Assembly (NCBI GenBank): GCA_947169115.1
Contig: CAMVOK010000024.1
Location: forward strand, 1 to 44,266
Origin: an uncultured Prevotellaceae bacterium
Lineage (GTDB): Bacteria; Bacteroidota; Bacteroidia; Bacteroidales; Bacteroidaceae
DNA length: 44,266 nucleotides
Reading direction: 5' to 3'
The notes beneath the pieces are model-generated. The model saw only the letters and a program-made list of their open reading frames with translations. It was not told the DNA's origin and searched no databases. Below are positions 33,801-42,700 of the stretch, in pieces; within the stretch, counting starts at the first letter, position 1, and every line of letters starts with the position of its first letter. Both the position numbers and the translations under genes were made by a program.

Positions 33801-36800
33801 TCCACCTCATACTCTGTTGTGCCGCAGGTGTTGGTGCTGATGGCCACGAAGTCGCTGGCCGTGAAGCCTGTGGTTGTGGCCTTCAGGTCACGGCTAATGG
33901 CCAGATAGGCATCGGTTCGGGGGGATCCGGTTCCCATGTTCATGGTAAAGGTGCTGATGGTTCCGTGGAACGGGGCAACTACGGAGAACCATCCTCCAGT
34001 GTAGTTTCCTGTGGTTGTTGATTCCAGCATGGAAACGCCGGAAGTCCATGTAACAGTTTTTGCGTTATAGGTGGCCTCATGTCCAGGGCTGGCCACGATG
34101 TAGTCCTGTCCGTCGCCTTGTGCAGCTTTCACGGTGTAGGTTCCGCTGCTGATACCTGTAGCTACAGCACTGGTGACGGTAAATGTGTTTGTGTTGCTGA
34201 TGGCAACCAGGTTACCGCTGTCGTCGTATATTTTGTAGCCCACGGCACCTGTTCCGCCTGAGATGGTGACTGTGGTGCCCACTACGGATGCCGAGTAAGG
34301 AGTCAACACGGAGTTTCCAAAGGTCTCGTAATAACCCACATCACCATAGGTACTGGGGTCAGCATCGTTATGGGTGGGTAGTGTACTGCCCACGCCACGG
34401 TCTTCGAGGAACATGATGTTGCTGGCTTTGGTGGAGTAGCTCGTCATACCGTCTTTTATTTCATCCACCTGTGCCTGTGAGGTTTGTATGTAGTTGTTGG
34501 AATAGTCTCCGAAATACCAGATGCTGTTCTCAGGGTCGTCGTCTGCGGGAGTTCCATCGTTGAGTGTACTCTTTGTGGCAGCCAGTTTCCAGAATCCCCA
34601 TGCCTCGAAGAACTCCGAGAGGTCGGTCTCGGTAATATCTGCGGCTTTTTTGGCCAGTTTCAGGTAGTCATCGGTGGCTGGTCGTGGAGAAGCCTTGGTT
34701 CCTCCCTTTACGAGAGGGTCGGCACGTAATGCATCATATAGGGCTGTAATGAAGGAGAAGCCTTCGTTTCCGGGTGTCTGTGGGTAGTTGCCCATGTAAT
34801 CGAAGTAGAGCCAGAGTTGGAAAATGAGTTTGTTTCCAATCCAGACATCGTTGTAGTCGCCACTCTGGGTACGCATGCCGCCGAGGTCAATCCACGAGTA
34901 ATCATCATTGAAACGGCTGACCAATCCCTTCACACCGTCGCCACGGCTGGAGCGTGTGGTGGTGAAAAGACTCTGTCCCCTTGTGCTGTTGGTGGTGAGG
35001 AAGTTCACACACTGTGCCAGTGAGTTGTTCGACGATTCGGTTTGGCTCGATAGGTTAATGGGGCTTTGGTGTCCGTGTCCCAATTCGTGCATGATGACCC
35101 ATATATTTCCACCTCCTGTACCGACATTCTTAAGGTTATTGGCGTTGAATATGCCGTCGTAGTAAATGCCGGGCTGGGCATAGCCGTGGTCGCCGGCCCA
35201 GTGTGGGTTTCCGCTGGTGATATCATAGTTGTTGGCCATGGTTTTGTATTGCCCTGTGCTCTTCCACTGGTTACATCCGGCCAGATTTTCCAAGTTGTCG
35301 AAGCAGAAGTCAAAGATGTTCATGATGGCCTTCACGTCCTGTCCGTTCACGGGATCCACCACCCTTTCGCGATAGCAGTTCAGCAGGGTGCTGTTGCTCT
35401 TCACGTGCAGATACTCGTCGGCAAACATGTTTACCTTCATCCATCTCCATTCCACATTGGTATGACGATCATGGGTGAGGTCGAAGAATCCGTTACAGGT
35501 ACCGCCTTCGATGTGAATCTTGATGTCGGGATAGTCGTTGCACGACTTGGAGGTGTTGTTGAGCAGATAGGTGATAAACAGTTCGCAGTCGCGATCCACA
35601 TAGATGGCGTTGTATCCCTGGGTCAGTGTGGTGGTCGCTCCGCTACGGTCAGTGCCCGTTACCAGTTCGGCCTGTAGCGAGGCATCGTTATCGGCTACAT
35701 CGTCGTTCACGAAGATGTATAGGATGTCGCCAGCTACGGCTGTGATACCCGTTGGGTTCGTAAGGCGGGCAAAGGGTCCCACTTGGGTGACAGTCTGCCA
35801 AAGATTGGGGTTCGAGTAAATCTCATAGTTGTGGATACGGAAGTCCTTTTCAAGAAGATTCCAAGACCTAAGCCAGTCACCGTCCCCTCCGGTGGTTCTC
35901 CATGTATTGTTCTTGACGCATACGGCCATATCCTGCAGGGCTGTGGGCAGGGCGCTCATCGCCGTGCGCAAGGCTGCATCTTCCATGGCGGCATAGGTTG
36001 AGTTCAGTGTGGTACAGGCATTGTCATCGAAGAAGGTGGACAGAGCCGAGGTGTAGTCGGTTGTCACGGCTGTCCTGAGTGCTGAAATGTCGCTCGGATC
36101 CACGTCGAGTTTCTCTACCATCCACATCGAGGCCTCTGCATCATTTCCCCATCCCACAACGTTATAGCCCTTGCTGGATGCATTGTGCAGGAAACGGGAA
36201 CCATTTACGCTTTCGCTGTCGCCAAAGGTATAATAGATTTTTCCACCGCTCTCGTGGTAAGAGGGGGTATAGTAATGGGTAGAAGCACCTGTGGGGAACA
36301 CTACGCTTTGTCCGGCGAATCCCTGTATGTGGTTTTGTGTCCATGCGTTCTGGAGGTCGCAGTTGCTACCGCTGAATGTGACATACCACATTTGCGTATA
36401 GGCATCTTCGCTCAGTACGGTGTTGACGTGACCGTCTGTCTCAGACATGCTTCGGCCTGGGTAGGCTTTGTTTGTGATGCGGTAGTAGTTATCGTCGCTC
36501 AGGACATTGTTGGTGCGCAAGTTGGACATAGCCGTCAGGTCGGCACCAGTCAGCGTTACCTCCTCCAGATACCATAATGAGGCATTAGTATCACTGTACG
36601 TCCATCCCACGACGTTATAGGATCGGCTTTCTGCACAATGCAGCGATGTATAGCCGTTGTCGTTATTGTCAAAGGCAAAGGCAGTGAACCCATTGATGGT
36701 GCTGGTGTGGGAGAAGAAGTTAGACGAAGCAACTCCTGTGTGGAACTGCGTGCTCTTACCTGGGGTCTTTTGGATGTATTTTCCCGACATCACGTTCTTC

Positions 36801-37972
36801 AGGGAGTATGTATTTGCCCCGGTGCTGGTGATTTGCCATATTTGGGAGTAAGTGGCATCGTTGTTGTCTTCGCCCCATATCCCTCCACTGCTCAGATATT
36901 CGCTCAAGGTGAGGTTGGGATAGAGCACATTATGAAGTCGGTAATAGCGATCGCTGGTGATGCTACTAGCGGCAGCTACCTCTCGCAGTTCCCATTCTGC
37001 CTGTAGGCCAGAGGCAGCCCATAGTTTGCTGTGGCTGCCATCGTCGGCCAAGGCTATCTTCTCCCCGTCACCTGCTCCCACGCTGGTGTAAGTAAGCAGG
37101 TAGTAGTAGCCGTCGCCCGTTTCGCGCAGATAGTAGCTGCTTGAGGTACTGTTTATGGGCAGGTAACCACTATTGGGCGCGGTGTTCAAGTAGTAGCTAT
37201 TGTTTTTGTTCACGAACTTCCATTTCGCGCCGTCGGCAGTCAGGCTCCATTGCACATCTGAGTTGTTGTAGGCAATGCCGTTGACGGTGGTGGATGTGGC
37301 TACATTGGTTGCCATATCAGATATGGTGACGGAGCCGTTACCCAAAGCCTTGCCAGTGAATCGGTTTATCAGCATATAGGTCTTTCCTGATGTACTGAGA
37401 CTGGGAGTGGTCAATGCGGCCAGAGTTTCGTTGGCAGGTGTTATCATGAAGCGTGACCCTTGGTCCAGCCCTGTCCAGAATCTTAGGTCCCAGTGTCCAC
37501 CTGCCTCGCTTAAGTAGGTGGTCTCGCCGTGTCGGGCGATTTTCACGCCCAGTTCGTAGGTTGCGGCATCCCAGATCGTATTGTAGGTCTCGGTGTTCAG
37601 TCCGGCTTCCGTTAGCATACTGGGCTTGGTGGTAGTACCGTCCCCAGTGGGCTTTTCAGAAGTCAGAATCTTGTATTCACCCGCTGCTTTGTTGTAAATC
37701 TTGAATCCCGATTCAGGCGTACCTACGAATGCCCATAGGTAGGCATCGTCGTTGGGACGTGTGGTTTGGCTATGATCTACCGTGATGTAGTCATTAGCTG
37801 CCACGTATTTCAGATGGTAGTTGGCATCACGCACCGACAAATAACACCACTTGGCGGTGGCATAGCTGCTGCTATAGTGAGTGATGGGGCATTCTGTTGC
37901 CCAAGAGGTTACTGGCCACCCACCTGCCACTAAGCAAGTGAGCATAAACAAGAAGTAGCAAAATCTCTTCAT
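27833..37972 (-). CDS. Giant secreted M60-type metallopeptidase with lectin-like repeats
   Basis: The protein has 3,379 residues with a signal peptide (MKRFCYFLFMLTCLVAGGW, ending near SWATE). Residues about 1-690 hold ricin-B-like modules (YLWAFVGTPE, YSQIWQITS, YTQMWYVTF). About 700-1130 is an M60-like peptidase domain with HELGHGHQ (H962, E963, H966) and E979 fitting HExxH-x(8-28)-E. After Ig-like strands, related modules recur near 1694 (GWWAV), 2027 (GWWAV), 2197 (GVLTF) and 2584 (GAWKF). YLWLFEGNPY lies near 2457 and RLFCFVGNPY near 2847. The C terminus YYDLQGRRVMKLKKGIYIV...KKTVVK resembles Prevotella sorting or anchoring motifs. M60 proteases act on mucin-type glycoproteins. The C-terminal motif and the PorX/PorW genes suggest type IX export, but this is inferred. 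Confidence 0.85.
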   Translation of the reverse strand: MKRFCYFLFMLTCLVAGGWPVTSWATECPITHYSSSYATAKWCYLSVRDANYHLKYVAANDYITVDHSQTTRPNDDAYLWAFVGTPESGFKIYNKAAGEYKILTSEKPTGDGTTTKPSMLTEAGLNTETYNTIWDAATYELGVKIARHGETTYLSEAGGHWDLRFWTGLDQGSRFMITPANETLAALTTPSLSTSGKTYMLINRFTGKALGNGSVTISDMATNVATSTTVNGIAYNNSDVQWSLTADGAKWKFVNKNNSYYLNTAPNSGYLPINSTSSSYYLRETGDGYYYLLTYTSVGAGDGEKIALADDGSHSKLWAASGLQAEWELREVAAASSITSDRYYRLHNVLYPNLTLSEYLSSGGIWGEDNNDATYSQIWQITSTGANTYSLKNVMSGKYIQKTPGKSTQFHTGVASSNFFSHTSTINGFTAFAFDNNDNGYTSLHCAESRSYNVVGWTYSDTNASLWYLEEVTLTGADLTAMSNLRTNNVLSDDNYYRITNKAYPGRSMSETDGHVNTVLSEDAYTQMWYVTFSGSNCDLQNAWTQNHIQGFAGQSVVFPTGASTHYYTPSYHESGGKIYYTFGDSESVNGSRFLHNASSKGYNVVGWGNDAEASMWMVEKLDVDPSDISALRTAVTTDYTSALSTFFDDNACTTLNSTYAAMEDAALRTAMSALPTALQDMAVCVKNNTWRTTGGDGDWLRSWNLLEKDFRIHNYEIYSNPNLWQTVTQVGPFARLTNPTGITAVAGDILYIFVNDDVADNDASLQAELVTGTDRSGATTTLTQGYNAIYVDRDCELFITYLLNNTSKSCNDYPDIKIHIEGGTCNGFFDLTHDRHTNVEWRWMKVNMFADEYLHVKSNSTLLNCYRERVVDPVNGQDVKAIMNIFDFCFDNLENLAGCNQWKSTGQYKTMANNYDITSGNPHWAGDHGYAQPGIYYDGIFNANNLKNVGTGGGNIWVIMHELGHGHQSPINLSSQTESSNNSLAQCVNFLTTNSTRGQSLFTTTRSSRGDGVKGLVSRFNDDYSWIDLGGMRTQSGDYNDVWIGNKLIFQLWLYFDYMGNYPQTPGNEGFSFITALYDALRADPLVKGGTKASPRPATDDYLKLAKKAADITETDLSEFFEAWGFWKLAATKSTLNDGTPADDDPENSIWYFGDYSNNYIQTSQAQVDEIKDGMTSYSTKASNIMFLEDRGVGSTLPTHNDADPSTYGDVGYYETFGNSVLTPYSASVVGTTVTISGGTGAVGYKIYDDSGNLVAISNTNTFTVTSAVATGISSGTYTVKAAQGDGQDYIVASPGHEATYNAKTVTWTSGVSMLESTTTGNYTGGWFSVVAPFHGTISTFTMNMGTGSPRTDAYLAISRDLKATTTGFTASDFVAISTNTCGTTEYEVDMTFSPAVELQGGQTYYFYFVTESDGVYTTINQRYYVRSSSTMSIGMVGNTTPINNPNAYAIPFTCTMNLTGGSYYRMKGIWPTEKYDCYLYSNATNENKIWKTHTVTPAVTDARYVWQTTLDGTGVVLQNVGNSHYISPISGSTNGNSANYLSATTVGDAESFALGDRANFTNSDNCYAGYVTLQSTTNSGIYLNTVTNGNEYVGSHNASPNNGDPILFQQVKKVTFSTAVPVNGGSAVSTIYVAMDGSDSFTLSSDYTYTIGGIEYSYDDAATLIAAAGTSDINVTVSSIALTDLASSSSTQKYNIRNTRGWWAVGNNAIWATSTSSWTGGLNLATSSSDTKQQFAILPFDANNDGVDDDYCLYSVNAQKFLVQATDGDNKLYLSTNPLPGRMSLTLQASTHSSNATYPAVVTLCGNSFGVHNINPNIYKYSPHLDDEGNASAIIPAGDFDPTIAQSKLAKLPLMKTVTIVDGGNTNAPFDHYGMRTNNTSPTPDVFTTGVNSGLPGITITAPNMDRATTWSQKVLDIKTNDINEDETVTINVPAELGYKISSITMTVQAHSSTYPYTVTVNGNSQSVAGGSSYTFYYDNVNDFTASFTIRCTGTSVGNWLAIRNMTINMESIAPTLDAVASSSATKAYAIANHNGWWAVADGATKVTSTSSETGGLNTAPSLSDTKQQFAIIPYEGEKYLYSVSEQKYVYFNVRTNSDGQIDNYLTLSTAPVRSPLTFTTAGSSTYGTAEPNIITLNSRYFGVNTAQNPHVYNAKGNAQSTTDDNNGARVLEAAAFSPTTAQSRLPISTASLSNDKAYAITCPRGVLTFADGKLRSTACTATEYTEGTFAIITYDKDGDSTNEYYLWSIDGGGFVNASGLIDNTSPTAIQFEDRTATIANAYAINFGSSASRICLTAWAADAEGLNITNGGLDDGNLFFICPVGNFDSEQAINYLKGTVTVTYNVVATGGGATLATANAETYRGVELELPSAAKRPYCDYTLYSDAACTSEITALASNLVGNTTTVYAKFSYDGPVTFSTTGSPVWYDLKSSHNYYVAYDGSANLTATQQRKVEDAYLWLFEGNPYNFKLYNKGAANYLTNAQAGNALANATQTAATFTAGGTALTMYTNSAAASVGNITIAEATTYYSLLNCTNASTVKFFYHSGINCNADGQITNMSAAYFYPVQPIMIANLASLSNTKSYVIVNARGAWKFADDATAMSVVGNNAANYYDITDEAQQIAIIYYDGTDNSTDDGNYYLFSVNAGKYLTASNTLTTTPTDNEQVEITATGNATYPWFFRFKNVASKNINTTGSPAIKIDNWSTLDEGNRNAIIEAAAFDATDALAMFTEKTVSYTLKYGGTTINTESSVTVRLLNTAEDFLPSSLDNGFMTYTFDPETITSSTTNVDVTATWNGPFQISDSYAEAKWYTIAHNKSNTNDIWTYNDATDGVVPQAMATDAYAQVTNARLFCFVGNPYDGFDIYNRAATNSKTVYSADQSTAVAMATTGTKFVPVVSSVGTVADGYFCLQPKNTSYYLNWNGSRLAGWTGKDNGSTCWVKNPGDYYLNYIDGLALDAPLGAVGTKEYFTTAANPAEAKNAVRSLRSTIEANLNSDEVSSLNSYLNPINNSATISLGAGYWRIVSAYPGYVTQQNKMPAIYYDHTSTSLKWNINALIDATYSVNTILKLTASSTDYTIQTPNTGKYLNAADGTLNEGSGAAFTFTSLGSAQYNISTSGNKLHTNGHSSGSGTGGTLVAWNGGLNTCSAWYLVKVDKIDLTLNKATDLNGRTNVYATAKMPFNITLPTGDDTEAMAYTMLAENQATNAGGVLYIKPDELGRRVPAGTPVMLVGTSTGAASQTVKATISDDDDMSDVDVPLNNIFEGTYVPLTSNHESDATMYLTLGRNKVGEDKVVGFYLLSNGSSIAANRAYIPYSTLHTDGVKGFAIAWDFDLDGIEELTEDVKGEKSNVYYDLQGRRVMKLKKGIYIVNGKKTVVK

Positions 37973-38011
37973 GATATTTTTGTTTTTATGTTTTACCGGC
38001 TAAAACGCGCA

Positions 38012-38043
38012 CAAAAATACCAAAAAGATTCTAATTTCCCAAA
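38012..38043 (-). promoter_or_regulatory. Promoter of the giant peptidase gene
   Basis: On the minus strand TTTG (38040-38043), 20 nt, then TATTTTTG (38012-38019) is a full -33/-7 match, 39 nt before the ATG at 37972. It probably also drives the two downstream dNK genes. Confidence 0.7.
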
Positions 38044-38064
38044 AATACGATATTTTTTAACTAC

Positions 38065-38754
38065 TTAGAGGGCGAAAATGAAACTGCGGGTGATGCCAAA
38101 CGAGCGGTCGGCCATGTCTGTCCAGAAGCCTTCATATTGTTTTTGGTGTTCGTCGGCCCCTGGTGTGTCGCTGATGACGCGGAACGAGACGAAAGGCACT
38201 CCTTGAAGGTAGCACACCTGGGCGATGGCTGCACTTTCCATGTCCACGGCCAGTCCGTCGGGAAAGTTCTGCTTGATTTTGTCCAAGGCTTTGCGTGAGG
38301 TAATAAACTGGTCACCCGTGCAGATGAGTCCGGCATGTATGTGGGTGTTTGTCTCCAGTTTCGTAGCGGCCTCCACCAGTCGTGTGTCGCCTTGGAAGCG
38401 CAGGGGCATTCCCTGCACCTGTCCCAGTTCACAACCCAGCGTTACACCACAGTCCACGTCGTGATATACCAGTTCACGGCTTACCACTACGTCCATGACA
38501 TTCAGGCACTCGTCGATGCCACCGGCACATCCCGTGGAGATGATGCAGTCGGGAGCGAAGTGGCGGATGAGCAGGGTGGTGCCTACGGCTGCATTCACTT
38601 TGCCTATGCCGCATTGCATCAGCACAATGTTGTGCTTTCCTATCTTACCTGTTGTAAACTGTGCTCCGCCTTCGCTTGCTGTGGCCTTGTCTTCCATTAA
38701 CTTTGCCAGTTGGTCGAACTCCACGGCCATGGCTACGAGTATGCCTATTGTCAT
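38065..38754 (-). CDS. mtnN: 5'-methylthioadenosine/S-adenosylhomocysteine nucleosidase
   Basis: The protein has 229 residues and is full length. It cleaves adenine from methylthioadenosine and S-adenosylhomocysteine (methionine salvage, relief of methylation by-product inhibition). Catalytic residues sit where expected: E12 (AMAVEFDQ), the VDMESAAIAQV segment with E173, and D196 in FRVISDTPG. ISTGCAGGID is also typical. It follows the RQC-like gene on the same strand across a heptamer array and is probably co-transcribed with it. Confidence 0.96.
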   Translation of the reverse strand: MTIGILVAMAVEFDQLAKLMEDKATASEGGAQFTTGKIGKHNIVLMQCGIGKVNAAVGTTLLIRHFAPDCIISTGCAGGIDECLNVMDVVVSRELVYHDVDCGVTLGCELGQVQGMPLRFQGDTRLVEAATKLETNTHIHAGLICTGDQFITSRKALDKIKQNFPDGLAVDMESAAIAQVCYLQGVPFVSFRVISDTPGADEHQKQYEGFWTDMADRSFGITRSFIFAL

Positions 38755-38757
38755 TTT

Positions 38758-38806
38758 AATTACGAATTACGAACTTTGAACTTTGAACTTTGAACTCTGA
38801 ACTTCG
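38758..38806. repeat. 7-bp tandem array forming the mtnN leader
   Basis: Seven heptamers: AATTACG twice, AACTTTG three times, AACTCTG and AACTTCG. They fill nearly all of the 54-bp gap between the RQC-like gene and mtnN, stopping 3 nt before the mtnN start. Confidence 0.95.
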
Positions 38807-38808
38807 TC

Positions 38809-39552
38809 TTACAACTTCCTGTTCCATACGAGGCGTGCCAGCCTAATCTCTTCGGGTTGGTAGGCTCCGTCGAACTCCTCGATGGCACGTTCCACATCGC
38901 CATTCACTTCGTCGAAGTAGTCGTTGAGCTCATCTTGGCACTCTTTCTCCAGCACCTCGTCGATAAAATATTGAATATCCACCTTCACGCCCTGTTTGAA
39001 GAGTCGTTCCAGATTATCCAGCACCTCGTCGAATCCCAGTTGCATCTGTTCGGCATAGTCGTCGAGTGGGATTTTTCGGTCGATAGCCTGTATCAGGTGA
39101 ATCATCTGTTGCGAGCGTTGTGTGGCAGGATTGGGGGCAAGGGCAAGGGCGAGTTCGTCGTCCTCATCGTCACCGTCTTTCAGTGCACTCTCCACCAGAC
39201 TGTTCAGCATGTCGTTGTCTTTGCTGTTGGGTTCCTCGTCGTCGTTATCCTCTTTCAGCATAAAGGGGGTTGATGCTTTCCTGAATTTTTCTCCCTTCTG
39301 GGTAATCTTCAGAATGCCGTCTGTTTCTTTGATGTATTTTTCTTCCACAGCCTGATCCACGACCATGTTGTAGTGTACATCCTCGCGTTTGTCACCACAA
39401 CCGAAGAGTTCCAGTTTGTCCCATCCGAGTTCCGTGATTTCGCGACTTTCCTGTCCCCTCACGAAGTCTATCACCAGAGTTCTGGTTGTATGTTGCTTCT
39501 TTAGTTCATGCAGTGCGTTCAGCACCATCACTAATGATTCTCTTGCATCCAT
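38809..39552 (-). CDS. RQC-like winged-helix protein without a helicase domain
   Basis: The protein has 247 residues from the ATG at 39552; the frame opens at a TTG three codons earlier, which is less likely. Residues about 1-100 resemble the RQC winged helix of RecQ helicases: a start like LVMVLNALHELKKQ, a VRGQES turn, GWDKLELFGCG and ILKITQKGEKF. An acidic linker (about 100-150) precedes a second helical part with IPLDDYAEQMQLGF, like the helix-turn-helix found after RQC in some RecQ proteins. No helicase motifs are present. It could be a DNA-binding protein derived from a RecQ tail. It leads an operon with mtnN. The domain call rests on pattern, not on a search. Confidence 0.65.
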   Translation of the reverse strand: MDARESLVMVLNALHELKKQHTTRTLVIDFVRGQESREITELGWDKLELFGCGDKREDVHYNMVVDQAVEEKYIKETDGILKITQKGEKFRKASTPFMLKEDNDDEEPNSKDNDMLNSLVESALKDGDDEDDELALALAPNPATQRSQQMIHLIQAIDRKIPLDDYAEQMQLGFDEVLDNLERLFKQGVKVDIQYFIDEVLEKECQDELNDYFDEVNGDVERAIEEFDGAYQPEEIRLARLVWNRKL

Positions 39553-39559
39553 TTCTGTC

Positions 39560-39587
39560 AATTGTGAATTACGAAATACGAATTACG
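39560..39587. repeat. 7-bp tandem array before the RQC-like gene
   Basis: Four heptamers: AATTGTG, AATTACG, AAATACG and AATTACG. They lie 7 nt before the ATG at 39552 and share the AATTACG unit with the arrays at 27175 and 38758. Confidence 0.85.
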
Positions 39588-39601
39588 ATTGAATTTTGGG
39601 G

Positions 39602-39633
39602 CGAAGTTAATACAAAGTATGTGATACTACAAA
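39602..39633 (-). promoter_or_regulatory. Putative promoter of the RQC-like gene and mtnN
   Basis: On the minus strand TTTG (39630-39633), 20 nt, then TAACTTCG (39602-39609) is one mismatch from the -7 consensus. It is divergent from the promoter at 39673. Confidence 0.5.
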
Positions 39634-39672
39634 ATTATTTCGTGTATTTTTTCATTTTATTTTGTACGTTCG

Positions 39673-39703
39673 TTTGATGTAGCCTACTTTTTTAGTATTT
39701 TTG
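39673..39703 (+). promoter_or_regulatory. Promoter of the EEP-domain gene
   Basis: TTTG (39673-39676), 19 nt, then TATTTTTG (39696-39703) is a full -33/-7 match, 19 nt before the ATG at 39723. Confidence 0.75.
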
Positions 39704-39722
39704 CCCCCAAATATTATAGAAT

Positions 39723-42700
39723 ATGAAGAAGATTCTGGTCTTATTATCCTTTCTTGTGGTCGGATTGTACGGCATCGTAGATGTGCGTGCAGCTGGATTT
39801 ATAGGAGAAACCCCTGTGGCAGGTACGGATTATTACCTCTATAATGTCTATCAGGCCAAGTTCATGACACGTGGCAATTCCTGGGGTACCCAAGCCTCGC
39901 TTGTTCCCTTTGGCGATGCCGGTATTTTAAAGGTTACCCTCGAATCGGCAGGAGGCAACAAATACAAACTTAATACCCATATTGTCTATAATACAAAGGC
40001 TTGGAATGCAGCTGTCGACAATTATCTGGCCAATGTGGAAGGTGTGCCCTACGTCGATGCTTATTACAATTCTCAGACCACGTCCGATCATGTCACGGGC
40101 AATCACATCAACTTTACCCTTACGGAAGCTGACGAGGGTTGGTACATTACCAGTCAGGGTGGGGGTGACTTGATGTTCGATAGTGGCACGGCCTGTATGC
40201 TTACCGACAAAGGTGACAATACAGTTTTGAAGGAAAAAGCCCTTTGGCGTTTTATTCCTGTTTCGGAGTATGAGGCCATGGGAGCCAAGAGCCGTTTCAC
40301 GGTAGCCGCTATGAATGTGGATGGTATGCCGCGGAGTGTGAAGATTTTAGGAGTATATACGCTGAACCTGAACAGTGATGCCAAGGAGGCTGATGGTGCC
40401 ACGGCCATAGGCTCCAAACTGGTAGGTATGGGTTACGACTACATTGGTGTGAGTGAGGACTTCAACTACAACAGCGAGATTATGGCTCAGATAGGTGGGT
40501 CGTACAACCAGATGACCCACCGGGGAGGTATCACCATCTCTGCCAGCACCTATACGAGATACCTGGCTAAAAATCCCCTTTTCGACACCGATGGTCTGAA
40601 CCTCTTCTATAAAAATTCGCTGGGTGTGACTGGCGAGTACTGGACGGCTTGGAACGAGCACTACGGCTACACCGACCACGAAGCCGACGGACTCATCAAA
40701 AAAGGCTATCGCTACTATCTGCTTACCTTGCCCGACGGCAGTACGCAGGTTGACCTCTACATCTTCCACATGGAAGCGGGTAGCGACGAAGGCGACATCG
40801 GGGCGCGTTCCACCCAGCTTACGCAATTTGCCAATGCCATTCTGGCCACCGACAACCGTCGGCCCATCATCGTCATGGGCGACACCAACTGCCGCTATAC
40901 CCGTGACCAGTTGAAGTCGCTCTTTGTGGATGTGGTCAGTGCCGACCCCCGTTTTACCGTTAAGGATGCCTGGGTAGAGTATGGCCGTTCGGGAGCCTAT
41001 CCCTCCTACGGTGCATACGACATTACGGCTGGTAATTATGGCTACCGGCGCGGTGAGGTAGTAGATAAGGTACTCTTCATCAACAATACCGATAGTGACA
41101 TCCGTCTGGTATGCGAAGCCTATCGTCAGGACCTTTCCTTTATCAACGATGCTGGCGAACCCTTGGCTGACCACTGGCCTTGTGTGGTAGATTTCTCCTA
41201 TCATACCTATGACCCTGCTATAGACGATGTGGTGGAGGACGACCTATCGCAGGAAGGAGCCTACTTGTGCAATGTAGAGACAGGTGATTTCCTGAAGTGT
41301 GCCGGCTGGTGGGGAACCCACGCCGCTTTGGGCAAGTATGGTTATCCTGTCAATATCGCCCATCTTGGCAATGGTAAATATACCCTTGCTACAGGCCGTG
41401 GCGATGGTTATGTGGGTGGTGACGACCCCTTCTTCGATGCGGCCGAGGCTCGTTGGACGATTTCGCAGGTGGGTGATTACTATATGCTTGTCAATGCCAA
41501 TAACCGTGCCCTGTGCAAGGGCGATGCTAACAATTATGCCCAAGGTGGCATAGGTCCCAATACCTATTATGTACAGACGGCAACTCCTAATGCTGCCGAC
41601 CGGGGGCAACTTTGGGAAATTCTTTCTCTCGACGAACTAAATGCTCGCATGGCCCTGGCTTCGGAATCGAGCCCTGTCAATTGTTCCTATTTGATTGGTT
41701 CAGCCAATTTCGACCGTAACGACCGCAATATTTACACCAACTGGACGTGGCAACAGGGCGATGACTTCAGTAAGCACGGATCAAGAAGTACGGGTGGATG
41801 GGACACCGATCACCTGGCCAATCAGGTCCATGAGGTGTTTATCGGTTCGGGTGACTTCGGCGAGGGTAGTAAAAACTACTTTAAGCTCTACCAGGAGTTG
41901 AGCGGCTTGCCGGCAGGCAAATACAAAGTCACCTGTCAGGGATTCTACCGTGATGGAGGGGCAGGTACAGGGAGCACGACGCAAAAGGCTTTCCTCTTTG
42001 CCAACGGACACGAATACGTAACTGCCAATTTGCCTAATATTCAGGATGCCCGATATGTGCAGGGTAGCAGTCAGGGTGTAGGTTCAGAGACCAATGCCTA
42101 CGGAGGCTATGTGCCCAACGACAAGGAGTCGGCGGCTTGCTATTTCAGCAAGGGACTCTATCCCGTAGAGGTCATTGTGAACGTGGGCAGTGAAGGCACG
42201 CTCTCCATCGGCATACAAAAGGAAAATCGTGACAAGGGCACAGAGCAGTGGACATGCTGGGACAACTTCCAGCTTTTCTACTACGGCTTCACCCCCTCTT
42301 CGGGTGATGCCGGCTACTTCTACAATGTAGATGGCGGAGCCTTCCTCAGCACCAATGGTTCTACCGATGCCGTGGTTACGGGTTGGGGCACTCGTGTAGT
42401 TCTCGACCCCAATGCCGGCATAGAGTGGACGAAGGAGGCTTCTGACACGCATTACAAGTTACGGTCTTCATCCAACTATCTGGGATTGGTGGCAGATGGA
42501 GAGACAGACCCTAATGGCTACTTTACGGCCTGGAGTGACCGCACGGACAATGGGGAGACCCAGTTCGACATCATTCCCGATGGCGACTACTATACCCTGA
42601 AGCATGTGGCTACGGCCAATACCCAAGTGGGATGGTCGGGTGACATGAGCACCAAGGTTCCCTTCTTTAAGTTATCTGTTAATGACAAGGAACTGCGCGG

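Noticed and set aside
35066..35677. 203-residue plus-strand open frame inside the M60 peptidase gene
   Set aside because: It is antisense to the strongly supported peptidase domain and has no start context or family features.
40347..41204. 285-residue minus-strand open frame within the EEP gene
   Set aside because: It is antisense to a frame that is open for more than 4.5 kb and has ordered EEP motifs and a good promoter.
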